From: W11650 sp041844915
Lineage (GTDB): Bacteria > Bacillota > Clostridia > Lachnospirales > Vallitaleaceae
DNA length: 10,317 nt
Assembly (NCBI GenBank): GCA_041844915.1
Contig: JBGZBY010000001.1
Coordinates: forward strand, 1 to 10,317
Direction of reading: 5' to 3'
Part shown: in pieces, positions 1 to 7,289 of the stretch
Layout of the letters: every line of letters starts with the position of its first letter
Numbering within the stretch: position 1 is the first letter of the stretch
Notes under the pieces: model-generated
Told to the model about the DNA's origin: nothing
What the model saw: the letters and a program-made list of their open reading frames with translations, nothing else
The model's database searches: none
Position numbers and translations under genes: made by a program

Positions 1-1
1 A

Positions 2-2152
2 AACGGCACTGCTATTATGGAGCGGTTAACCAAAATAAAAGTAATGATTATCGGAATCGGCACAATCGGCGCTACTCTTGCGCTTTCTTTGGCAAAAATG
101 AATGTAACCAATCTGATTTTGATTGATACGGACAATATTGAACCTCACAATATCCATGCGCAAATGGCATATACCTTAGATGATATCGGAAAGAAAAAAA
201 CTGTTTCATTATCGGAAAAGCTTCGGCACTTCTCCTCTACCGATCCTATTTCCTATTATGATATGTTTATTAATGATTCTACTTTGTATAATTTATTGAA
301 TATTATCGAGGACAAACAGCCTGATCTTGTATTTTCCTGCTTTGATAATGCCAGCTATAGGATTCATGATGCTATTTACCAAAAATTAAAGGAGATAAAT
401 TCTCACTACATTCTAAATGGATATTTTGATGATGAAATCGTATCTCTGCTTTTAGATAGCGATAAAACCAAGGATAGCATTTTAAATTCCTATCTGTCCT
501 TTGATCTGGACTATTCCTTTCCAGCAAACAGAGGAATCATAACGCAGTCTTTAAGCGGCGCACTGATAAATTGCTATCGCACACTTCAATTTGCCGACAA
601 TGGCACATTGGGAGCTCATTCGATTTCTTTTGACATAAGAAATTTAGAGCTTTCAAAAAAAGAGTTTTCTTTTTCTTCCCCAAGTAAGCTGCTTTCTTTT
701 TTAAAGAACAACTATAATTTAGAAGCCGCAGCCGAATGGATAAATCGTCTACTTCCAGTGGAAATTGCCAAAGAAAATCAAAATCACCTAGAAAATCGTT
801 TGGCAGAAATCAGTGCTGTGCTTGATATTCTAAGGAATTTGGACGACACTTCCTTTGAGCACGCGCAGGAAGCCTTGGAGCAATATATTTTGGAAAAGGA
901 CGAGGACTCTTTTTCTGAAATTGAAGATAGTATAGAAAAGTACCACACTATTGTTGACAATATTCTTTTAAATGGTCAGCATATTTTCAAAATCCTCGCT
1001 GCCATTAACTATGAACCTTCCTATGAGAAAAGAATTGAGCTACAAAAAAACATATTCAATGCTTTAAAAGAATCTGCTCCCTCGCTGCTGCCTCTTTTAA
1101 AAAAAATAAAGCTGTTTCATTATAAAAACCCTGCTTTTTTAAAAGAGGAGATGAAAATTTCCCCTCATACCTTAACCTGTTTTTCTGACCTATTTCAAAA
1201 CGATTTGTGGGAAACGGCTCAGCCTATTTTTCAGATAATTTTTCCGGATAATAATTTTGATTATTTGTTTGATATCGACAGCAATATCCAAATCCATATG
1301 AGCTTTGAAGATTCTCTCAGTTTTATTCGCGATACCTTTTCTTCTACAGCAAATTTATCTTATTTTCAATCCGATCTTTTTTATCATATTGAAAATAGTA
1401 TAAACGATCAATTTATATTGGACATTAAGGGAAAAAAGGTGTATGATACTTATTATCTCCCAAGTACAAACAAAGCCGTTATTGTGTTTGATCATTTCGA
1501 CACGATGTATTCGATATTATTGCTTGTACATGAACTCGGTCATTCCTATTTTAGCCGATTTTATGGAAATCAATTTTATGATAATGCAAATATCATCATC
1601 AATGAAACCTTAGCGCAATTTTTTGAGATTCTGTTTGTACACAGCATTTTTACTTCTTCTACTTGTACTGACGCTTTAAAAAAAGGAGCGCAATTTCACT
1701 ATTTTTACAGAGTCAACCAATCTGTTGTTTCCGCTTTGGTTTCTGAGCAGCTGGAGCGTCAGGTTGTTTCTCACCTGCTGGAGTATGGAGATATTTCTTG
1801 TGATGATTTTTTAGAGTTAAATAAGCCTGCTTTTCACCAAAACAACGTTATACTGAAAAATCAAGAAAACTCACGACTGAATATCCTGTTATATCCACCT
1901 TTTATGACTTCTTATAAGGAATGTTCCATCGGCGCATTAACTTATATATTGGCTATTTCTCTCTTTGAAAGCTATAAAAAAGATCTTAATCGCTTTTTTG
2001 CTAAAATTGAAAAAATCTTAGCCACTCCGCAACTGACTTTTGAACTTTTTATCAAAGAATTCTTTGACGCTGCGCCGGATACCGACTTTTTCCTGCGCTT
2101 AAAAAACGATTTTGTGAACCACATTCACCATTTCAGAAAGGATTTCCTATGA
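2..2152 (+). CDS. ThiF/E1-like adenylating domain fused to M3-family (PepF-like) zinc metallopeptidase, N-terminus cut by window edge
   Basis: I see two recognisable domains in one chain, numbered from the first visible Met (base 17). Residues about 7-200 form a Rossmann E1/ThiF domain: GIGTIG (13-18), acidic strand end D37/D39, DIGKKK (56-61) and CFDN with D110. Residues about 430-700 are oligoendopeptidase F-like: GKKVYDTYYLP, then the zinc site HELGH (505-509) with Glu530 in INETLAQFFE as third ligand, then a C-terminal helix region of PepF type (YPPF...SYKE...LAISLF). Residues 230-430 are helical linker. Family knowledge: E1-like enzymes adenylate a C-terminal carboxylate; M3 enzymes cleave short peptides in the cytoplasm. 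Inference: one protein that modifies and trims a small peptide. The frame stays open to base 2 and the Met at 17 has no ribosome site, so the true start lies upstream. MoeB's SNLxRQ arginine is alanine here (A48). No CxxC zinc pairs are seen in the E1 half. The gene looks more AT-rich than htpG. The stop overlaps the exporter start. Confidence 0.88.
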   Translation, partial: NGTAIMERLTKIKVMIIGIGTIGATLALSLAKMNVTNLILIDTDNIEPHNIHAQMAYTLDDIGKKKTVSLSEKLRHFSSTDPISYYDMFINDSTLYNLLNIIEDKQPDLVFSCFDNASYRIHDAIYQKLKEINSHYILNGYFDDEIVSLLLDSDKTKDSILNSYLSFDLDYSFPANRGIITQSLSGALINCYRTLQFADNGTLGAHSISFDIRNLELSKKEFSFSSPSKLLSFLKNNYNLEAAAEWINRLLPVEIAKENQNHLENRLAEISAVLDILRNLDDTSFEHAQEALEQYILEKDEDSFSEIEDSIEKYHTIVDNILLNGQHIFKILAAINYEPSYEKRIELQKNIFNALKESAPSLLPLLKKIKLFHYKNPAFLKEEMKISPHTLTCFSDLFQNDLWETAQPIFQIIFPDNNFDYLFDIDSNIQIHMSFEDSLSFIRDTFSSTANLSYFQSDLFYHIENSINDQFILDIKGKKVYDTYYLPSTNKAVIVFDHFDTMYSILLLVHELGHSYFSRFYGNQFYDNANIIINETLAQFFEILFVHSIFTSSTCTDALKKGAQFHYFYRVNQSVVSALVSEQLERQVVSHLLEYGDISCDDFLELNKPAFHQNNVILKNQENSRLNILLYPPFMTSYKECSIGALTYILAISLFESYKKDLNRFFAKIEKILATPQLTFELFIKEFFDAAPDTDFFLRLKNDFVNHIHHFRKDFL

Positions 2153-3309
2153 ATATCAATGCAAAAAAGTTATTGTTTGGTCGCTCCGTTTCCGTTCTTG
2201 GCGATAGTCTGTATCGTCTGGCAGTTGTCTGGTATATTTATTCGGTAACGCAAAACTCATTTTATACCGGACTTGCAACTGCACTTACTATGCTCCCTAA
2301 GTCAATGTCTTTTTTAATCGGACCTTTGGTCGATCATGGCAATAAGAAAAAAATCCTCGTTTCGGCACAGTTGATTCAAGCCTTGCTGATTTTTGCCGTT
2401 CCCGTTGCCTTTGCCCTTAATCAAGCAGTTTTAGTCGTCATCTTCCTTGTCATATTTTTGGTTTCTTTTTTTGAAAATTATCAGGCCTCTGCCGAATTTG
2501 CCATTATGCCCCATATCATCGACAAGGAAAAATTGATGGATTATAATTCGCTTTCGACTTCCATCAGCCGTACGGTGGATATTTTGGTCGGTGCTGCATT
2601 TGCTTTCATCATCAGCTATATCAGTATCAGTCAAGTCTACCTGTTTAACGGCATTACCTATTTAATCGCCTTTGCTCTGTTTTTTGGCATTCAGTCGCCG
2701 GAAGAAAACAAGACCGAAAAGCTGGATCTCGCCAAGTATACTGCCAGCTTTAAGGAAGGCGTTGCCGCATTTTTTTCTTCCGAAGCTGTATCTATCTGCC
2801 TGCCGATCATGTTGTTAAACTTTGTAATGGGCATTGTTACCGCCATCTTACCGGCTTATTCGGCAGCTCTTGGCAGTATCGACTACTTCGGCTATGTTAC
2901 TCTGGCGATGAGTATCGGTTTGGTGATTGGCACGACCTTAGCAATGAAGCTGACCAAGCTTTCTTATCTTACGAAAATGCGATTTTTCCCGTTGATAACT
3001 TCCGCTTTGTGGATTGCGGCGGTGCTGGCAGGTCAGCTTTATGTTACGCTTGCCCTCCTTACGCTTGCCTTTATCCCTTACGGCGTGCTGATGGTTACCA
3101 TGATTACCCAAATTCAAAGCTCGCTTCCCGTTGAGCTTTTGGGCAGAATCGTAACGATTATCGACAGTGTTTTAGTAGTTGCCATGCCGATTGGTGCAAT
3201 CCTCGGCGGCATTTTGGCACAGGCGATTCTACCTTTTTATGCCATGCTTTTGGGCGGAGTCAGCATTTTACTGATCAGCTTGACTACTTTTTCTAAGAAA
3301 AAAGCCTAA
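2149..3309 (+). CDS. MFS exporter (EntS/macrolide-efflux-like), coupled to the ThiF-peptidase gene
   Basis: A 386-residue polytopic membrane protein with roughly ten to twelve hydrophobic segments. The N-terminus resembles the MFS_3 / enterobactin-exporter / Mef-type drug-efflux branch: RSVSVLGDSLYRLAVVWYIY, then a loop-2/3 motif-A-like stretch GPLVDHGNKKKILV at about 57-70, then a central cytoplasmic loop (SPEENKTEKLD) and a second six-helix half. Transporters of this branch export small molecules or modified peptides by proton antiport. The ATG shares the ATGA overlap with the upstream stop, so the two genes are very likely translated from one message; AAAGGA lies a few bases upstream. Pairing with an E1-like enzyme recalls MccB/MccC in microcin C, so export of the modified product, possibly also as self-immunity, is the likeliest role. 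The substrate cannot be told from sequence. A general drug-efflux pump is the alternative. Confidence 0.9.
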   Translation: MNINAKKLLFGRSVSVLGDSLYRLAVVWYIYSVTQNSFYTGLATALTMLPKSMSFLIGPLVDHGNKKKILVSAQLIQALLIFAVPVAFALNQAVLVVIFLVIFLVSFFENYQASAEFAIMPHIIDKEKLMDYNSLSTSISRTVDILVGAAFAFIISYISISQVYLFNGITYLIAFALFFGIQSPEENKTEKLDLAKYTASFKEGVAAFFSSEAVSICLPIMLLNFVMGIVTAILPAYSAALGSIDYFGYVTLAMSIGLVIGTTLAMKLTKLSYLTKMRFFPLITSALWIAAVLAGQLYVTLALLTLAFIPYGVLMVTMITQIQSSLPVELLGRIVTIIDSVLVVAMPIGAILGGILAQAILPFYAMLLGGVSILLISLTTFSKKKA

Positions 3310-3597
3310 AGAAGTTAGATGTTTCTGTCGGCTGGTTTGGATTTGCAGCGGAAAATACTGCTGCAAATCCGAGCTGTGATCCGTGTTTTCCTAATCTTTT
3401 TACCGACGAATTTCATCACCTGCAAAGTCAAGGATACCGCTCTCACCACTACGGAAAACCCTTGATTTTACAGCTTGCAGACATTAACTGCACAATATCC
3501 TTAAAGAAAAAGAAAGTCCGTTCCTTACTTCAGCCTTTGTTTTTTTGCCGCTTCGAATTTTTATTTCATATATTGCTCCGAACAAACTGGAAGTTAT
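3310..3597. other. Gene-free spacer with two strong inverted repeats, no convincing ORF
   Basis: No coding frame with a ribosome site is seen on either strand. Two structures stand out. The first is a perfect 11-bp inverted repeat: GGATTTGCAGC at 3339-3349 and its complement at 3360-3370, with a 10-base loop. The second is a nested set of stems: CTGCAA 3420-3425 with TTGCAG 3475-3480, TCAAGG 3428-3433 with CCTTGA 3460-3465, and CCG/CGG inside. The first begins about 30 bases after the exporter stop but has no T-tract directly behind it, so it is at best a weak terminator. The region may be a remnant of a small dispersed element. Confidence 0.55.
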
Positions 3598-3961
3598 CTA
3601 CATGACCCACTTTAAACGAATAGGATAAATTTCAATGACAAAATGCGTTTCATCCATTCCAGTGGATGGATGCGATTCTGCTATCCTCGCATTAACCGAA
3701 TCTATAACTGTTTCCGTAAAATCATCCCATTCGCCACAAACAATATATTGAACTCCCAGATAATCAATATACCCCGATTTCTCTGGCTCAAGAGGCATAG
3801 TTTCAAAAGGTTTCGATATCAACACCTAAGCGCTTTAAATATTCCGATACTTTAGGCTAAGCTTTTTTGATTTCACTAACATAATTTCGGCAATAAGTAC
3901 AGTCGCACAGCTCTTCTTCCTTTATCTGTATATAAAAATCTCTTGTTCTGTCAATATTCAT
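3598..3961 (-). pseudogene. Small uncharacterised Bacillota protein, broken by an in-frame stop and a frameshift
   Basis: Reading leftward from an ATG at 3961, with an ideal GGAGGG ribosome site at 3969-3974 (7-base spacing), the chain begins MNIDRTRDFYIQIKEEEL and continues with a Cys cluster (C19, C21, C24). It meets TAG at 3857-3859 where a codon such as TAT/TAC would restore the chain. Translation then makes sense again (KVSEYLKRLGVDIE) until about 3811-3814, where two bases are missing (or one is extra). The rest, KPFETMPLEP...FVIEIYPIRLKWVM, runs in the next frame to a TAG at 3598. Joined, it would be about 120 residues, and the pieces read as one continuous small soluble protein of a type I recall from Clostridia and Bacilli, function unknown. 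The intact ribosome site and few lesions suggest recent inactivation. A sequencing error could explain one lesion but hardly both. Confidence 0.72.
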
Positions 3962-3984
3962 AGATAATCCCTCCAATAAATTTA

Positions 3985-4290
3985 CATTTGAAGCGCACAA
4001 ATACAAAGGAATGCGGCTGCGAAGCAGACATATTCCCTGCGGGCTTCACCAACAAAATCACAAATGCCAAGTACGTCCGGCAGTCTTTTGCGATTAGCTC
4101 TACAATAATCATTCCAGCGTCCTACTTGCTTTTCCCCGAAAAAACTATCCCTTTCCAGATTTTTGATAATCACCAAAGGATTGCCATTGCTGCTTAAAAT
4201 CAGGGTCTGAATCTCGCCCGCCGATAAATCTCCCCGATTGTACAGCACCTCCAGTACGGCAACTGCGCCGGATTTTATGCTCTGTATTCA
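3985..4290 (-). pseudogene. Relic of a MarR-family transcriptional regulator
   Basis: On the minus strand around 4275-4135 the translation VAVLEVLYNRGDLSAGEIQTLILSSNGNPLVIIKNLERD matches the helix-turn-helix core of MarR/MhqR-type regulators (the pattern is 'QF.VLE.LY..G.L...EI...IL.T.GN...VI.NLE.D'). The N-terminal dimerisation helices are not recognisable upstream (TGA in frame just before), and the winged part after LERD goes out of frame. A different frame near 4050-4120 reads MIIVELIAKDCRTYLAFV, resembling the 'V.LT.KGR.YL' wing-to-helix stretch. The relic ends about 20 bases before the ATG of the neighbouring broken gene, so the two may once have been one operon. MarR proteins bind DNA as dimers and respond to phenolics or oxidants; nothing suggests this copy still works. 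A shorter functional protein of 88 residues is possible but unlikely. Confidence 0.6.
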
Positions 4291-4315
4291 GCCTTTCTTC
4301 AGATAAAAGCCGGAA

Positions 4316-4343
4316 TTGACAAAATCGGGGAAAATGTTACAAT
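4316..4343 (+). promoter_or_regulatory. Strong sigma-70/sigma-A promoter of htpG with extended -10
   Basis: A perfect -35 TTGACA (4316-4321), a 16-base spacer and -10 TACAAT (4338-4343), preceded by TG at 4335-4336 to give an extended -10 (TGTTACAAT). The start of transcription should fall near 4350, leaving about an 80-base leader with a small GAAGC-GAAAA-GCTTC hairpin. I see neither a CIRCE inverted repeat (TTAGCACTC...GAGTGCTAA) nor a CtsR tandem (GGTCAAA) here. Confidence 0.8.
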
Positions 4344-4431
4344 AAAGAAGCGAAAAGCTTCCGGTACCAGACGGATTGTGCCGACAGCTTTTCCAAACGT
4401 CAAATTTTTAATTCAGGAGGACATATATCTT

Positions 4432-6315
4432 ATGGAAAAAGGAAGCTTATCAATTCACAGCGAAAATATTTTCCCGATTATAAAGAAATGGCTGTATTCT
4501 GACATCGACATCTTTGTTCGGGAGCTGGTTTCCAATGGCTGCGACGCTATGACCAAGCTGAAAAAAATGACTTCTCTCGGAGAGCTTTCCCCGTCGGAAA
4601 ACGCCGAGCTTCGGATGGATATCCACTTTAACGAAAGCGCCGGCACGATTACCTTTTCAGACTGCGGCATCGGTATGACTGAGGATGAAGTCAAAAAATA
4701 TATTAATCAAATCGCCTTTTCCGGCGCCTATGATTTCTTGGAAAAATACAAGGATAAGGACGAAGGGGAGCAGATTATCGGTCATTTCGGACTGGGCTTT
4801 TATTCTGCCTTCATGGTAGCTGACAAGGTTGAAATCCAAACCCTGTCCTGCACCGAAAACGCGCTTCCTGTCAAATGGACCTGCGACGGCGGCTCGGAAT
4901 ATGAAATGTCCGGCGGCAGCCGAAGCGAATATGGCACAGACATCATTTTATACGTCAATGAGGACGGTAAAAAATATTTAAGCGAATGGACGCTGCGCGA
5001 TACGCTGCGTAAATATTGCTCCTTCATGCCCTATCCCATCTACCTGAAAAAGGAGGATGCCGAGCCGGAGAAGGATGAAAGCGGAAATATTCTAGTTAAG
5101 GAAGAAACCCCGATCAATACTCCTGCACCTCTTTATTTAAAAAATCCAAATGAAGTCAGCGAGGACGAATACAAGGAATTTTACCGCAATACCTTTATGG
5201 ATTTCAGCGAACCGCATTTTTGGATTCATTTGAATATGGAATATCCCTTCCGTTTGAAAGGAATCCTTTATTTCCCGCGCCTAAAGCATGAATTCGATAC
5301 CATGGAAGGGCAGATCAAGCTGTATAACAGTCAGGTTTTCATCGCCGATAATATCAAGGAGGTAATTCCCGAATTTCTGCTGCTGCTAAAGGGCGTCATC
5401 GACTGCCCTGACCTGCCGCTGAATGTATCTCGAAGCTTTTTGCAAAATGACGGCTTCGTCAAAAAATTAAGCGACTATATCACCAAAAAGGTGGCGGATA
5501 AGCTGAATTCTCTTTTCAAAAAGGAAAGAAAGGAGGCCTATGAAAAATTCTGGCCGGATATTCACCCCTTTATCAAATACGGCTGCCTGCGTGATGAAAA
5601 ATTCTTTGAGCGCGTGCAGGATATCCTTATTTTCAAGGATATTGCCGGAAATTATTTGACCCTGCCGGAATACTTGGAAAAAGCCAGCTCCTCCAATGTT
5701 TATTATTTTACCGACCGAAGCCTTCAGGCCTCTTATATCGCTGCCTTCGTCAAAAACGGACTGAATGCTGTCGAGCTGGCGCACAATATCGATCAGCCCC
5801 TCCTGCAAAAGCTGGAAGCCGAAGATAAGGAGCATAAGCTTCACTTTCTGCGGATCGACTCGGATATCACCGCCGAAATGAAAACTGAGGAAAGCATGAG
5901 CGAGGATGTCAAAAAAAGTCTGGCGGAAAACTTAGAAAAGCTTTTCCAAAAATCACTGGCTAAGGAGAATTTAAAAATTTCTGTTGAGCCGCTTAAGGAC
6001 GCTCAAATCTCCGGTATGATTCTTTTGTCCGAAGAAAAAAGACGGATGCAGGATATGAGCAAGATTTACGGCTTCATGGGCTTAGACCTCGGCGGCGGCA
6101 GCGAAGAAACCCTGCTGCTTAACAAAAACAATGCGCTGGTAAAATATTTGCTGGAAAATCCGGCTGCCCCCAAGGAAACCGTTGATTTGCTTTGCGCTCA
6201 AATCTATGACCTAGCAGGGCTTAGCCATAAGCCGCTGGAGCCGGAGCGCATGACCGCCTTCCTAGAAAGAAGCAATCAGGTGCTGGAGCTGCTCCTGCAT
6301 GAGAATAAGAAGTAA
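4432..6315 (+). CDS. htpG: HtpG, bacterial Hsp90 chaperone
   Basis: A cytoplasmic ATP-driven dimeric chaperone of 627 residues, normal for the family. The GHKL ATPase domain (about 1-220) carries E31 and N35 in RELVSNGCDA, DCGIGMT (77-83), HFGLGFYSAFMVADKV from 118, and YGTDIILY. The middle domain has LPLNVSRSFLQ from 328, with R334 as the expected ATP-sensing arginine. The C-terminal dimerisation domain follows, ending in helices such as DLAGLSHKPLEPERM. I chose the ATG at 4432 because AGGAGG sits at 4415-4420; an in-frame GTG at 4378 would add an unrelated 18-residue tail. The second residue of the G1 box is Cys (DCGIGM) rather than the usual Thr or Asn; this should not abolish ATP binding. 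It has its own promoter, is apparently monocistronic, and converges on the lipoprotein operon. Confidence 0.97.
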   Translation: MEKGSLSIHSENIFPIIKKWLYSDIDIFVRELVSNGCDAMTKLKKMTSLGELSPSENAELRMDIHFNESAGTITFSDCGIGMTEDEVKKYINQIAFSGAYDFLEKYKDKDEGEQIIGHFGLGFYSAFMVADKVEIQTLSCTENALPVKWTCDGGSEYEMSGGSRSEYGTDIILYVNEDGKKYLSEWTLRDTLRKYCSFMPYPIYLKKEDAEPEKDESGNILVKEETPINTPAPLYLKNPNEVSEDEYKEFYRNTFMDFSEPHFWIHLNMEYPFRLKGILYFPRLKHEFDTMEGQIKLYNSQVFIADNIKEVIPEFLLLLKGVIDCPDLPLNVSRSFLQNDGFVKKLSDYITKKVADKLNSLFKKERKEAYEKFWPDIHPFIKYGCLRDEKFFERVQDILIFKDIAGNYLTLPEYLEKASSSNVYYFTDRSLQASYIAAFVKNGLNAVELAHNIDQPLLQKLEAEDKEHKLHFLRIDSDITAEMKTEESMSEDVKKSLAENLEKLFQKSLAKENLKISVEPLKDAQISGMILLSEEKRRMQDMSKIYGFMGLDLGGGSEETLLLNKNNALVKYLLENPAAPKETVDLLCAQIYDLAGLSHKPLEPERMTAFLERSNQVLELLLHENKK

Positions 6316-6614
6316 GCCCGCGGGAATTCGCCGCTTCATAAAGCGATGGAACGCTTGGCAGCAAAAAAAGGGCAAAAAAGAGGGACTTTGTTTTCCGCTT
6401 TTTCAAGCTAATGTATCCCATTAGCCTTATGCGATATCGGAATGAAAATCTGTCTTTGCCGCCTTCCAAAAAAATTCCTTGGATTTGCCATATCCGGCAA
6501 ACCCAAGGGATTTTCTGTTGTTTCAAGGTTTTTCGCCATAACCTTGCGGCTACACCTTTTTAGCAGACGGCCTCGCGCCCTGCCAGCGCTTGCAATTGCC
6601 TGCTGCCGGCATTA
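6316..6614. other. Spacer between convergent genes with several hairpins, no gene seen
   Basis: About 300 bases between the htpG stop and the end of the minus-strand operon. It holds a 7-bp hairpin (GCTAATG 6407-6413 / CATTAGC 6419-6425), the terminator described separately, and another 7-bp hairpin (CAAGGTT 6524-6530 / AACCTTG 6540-6546). No frame with a ribosome site and sensible protein content is seen. No T-tract hairpin directly follows htpG, so htpG may share the bidirectional structure at 6477-6508. Confidence 0.6.
6468..6508 (-). terminator. Intrinsic terminator of the DUF3160 / FG-GAP operon, possibly bidirectional
   Basis: On the minus strand, CCTTGGGTTTGCC (6508-6496), loop GGATAT and GGCAAATCCAAGG (6489-6477) form a 13-bp stem with a single G-U pair, followed by AA and seven T (6474-6468). 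This is a textbook intrinsic terminator about 107 bases past the stop at 6615. In the + direction the same stem is followed by GATTTTCT, so it may also stop htpG transcripts, less efficiently. Confidence 0.88.
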
Positions 6615-7289
6615 TCACTTTGCCCTTTTATGCTCTATAACCTCTCTTTTTACCTTGATCGGCTGAAAGCTCTTTCTTTGATAGGTATAGTAGGTAATAT
6701 AGTGAAATTCCTCCTCACCCAGCCATTTTCTTTCTTCCAGCTTGATTTCCTGAAAGCCGTCGGCATCGACATCCTCAAATTCCGCTGTCAAGAAAATTGG
6801 CGCATCAAAATATGAGCCGGACCATAAGCGATTTAGCTGCTGCTCCTTAAAATTCCATGTGAATAAATAGGGTCTGGTTCCCTCCGGAAAATAGCGGGTC
6901 GCTCGATAGGCTCCAATAAACACCTCTATATCCTCTTGCTGATCCATTTGCCCCATGGCTATGCACCAAGGGCCAACTCCTTCAAAATTATACCGGCCCT
7001 TTTCCTGCCAGCTGCCGCCGCTTTCCGGTTTTTCGTAGATTACAATCTCCTTACCCAAGATAAAAGGCTTCGACAAGCTTTTTCCCGCTAAAAAGCCGCT
7101 CCCTTCCCAATGCTTCGTTTCCGATCGTCCTTCGATTGCCGCTCGATAGGAAATTCCGTTTTGCGTATATTCTGCCGAGTCCAAGATTTCCTTTTTCGAA
7201 GAAAAAGAAAATCCCATCCCCAAAGCAAAGGCGAAGAAAAGAACGAGAACCACTGGGCTTTGCCAAAGCCTGCCCTGTCCGGCCTTCAT
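6615..7289 (-). CDS. Membrane-anchored FG-GAP/VCBS-like protein of unknown function
   Basis: 224 residues. One N-terminal hydrophobic segment (about 11-27, SPVVLVLFFAFALGMGF) with no lipobox or clear cleavage site suggests a signal anchor with the rest outside the cell. The body reads as beta-rich with FG-GAP-like blades: PWCIAMGQMDQQEDIEVFIGAY (two blade strands around 107-128, with the acidic loop degenerate) and FEDVDADGFQEI (171-182), a good calcium-binding DxDxDG loop. TRPYLFTWNF...LNRLWSGSYFDAP resembles the 'RPF.F.W....L...W.GS' linker of related Firmicutes propeller proteins. The start follows the TAATG overlap with the upstream stop, and AGGAG lies 6 bases ahead within that gene, so translation is coupled. 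It is probably an envelope partner of the upstream lipoprotein. No enzymatic motif is seen. Confidence 0.78.
   Translation of the reverse strand: MKAGQGRLWQSPVVLVLFFAFALGMGFSFSSKKEILDSAEYTQNGISYRAAIEGRSETKHWEGSGFLAGKSLSKPFILGKEIVIYEKPESGGSWQEKGRYNFEGVGPWCIAMGQMDQQEDIEVFIGAYRATRYFPEGTRPYLFTWNFKEQQLNRLWSGSYFDAPIFLTAEFEDVDADGFQEIKLEERKWLGEEEFHYITYYTYQRKSFQPIKVKREVIEHKRAK

Noticed and set aside
3339..3370. Intrinsic terminator of the exporter
   Set aside because: The 11-bp stem is strong but is followed by GAGCTGTG rather than a T-tract, so I list it as a structure only.
3643..3855. Plus-strand frame of 70 codons opposite the broken small gene
   Set aside because: The minus strand carries the ribosome site and a sensible protein with two lesions; the plus frame has neither.
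4378..4431. Longer htpG start at GTG 4378
   Set aside because: The added residues do not resemble the HtpG N-terminus, and AGGAGG stands before the ATG at 4432.
5467..5844. Open minus-strand frame of 125 codons inside htpG
   Set aside because: It is the shadow of a strongly supported chaperone gene, with no ribosome site or recognisable protein.
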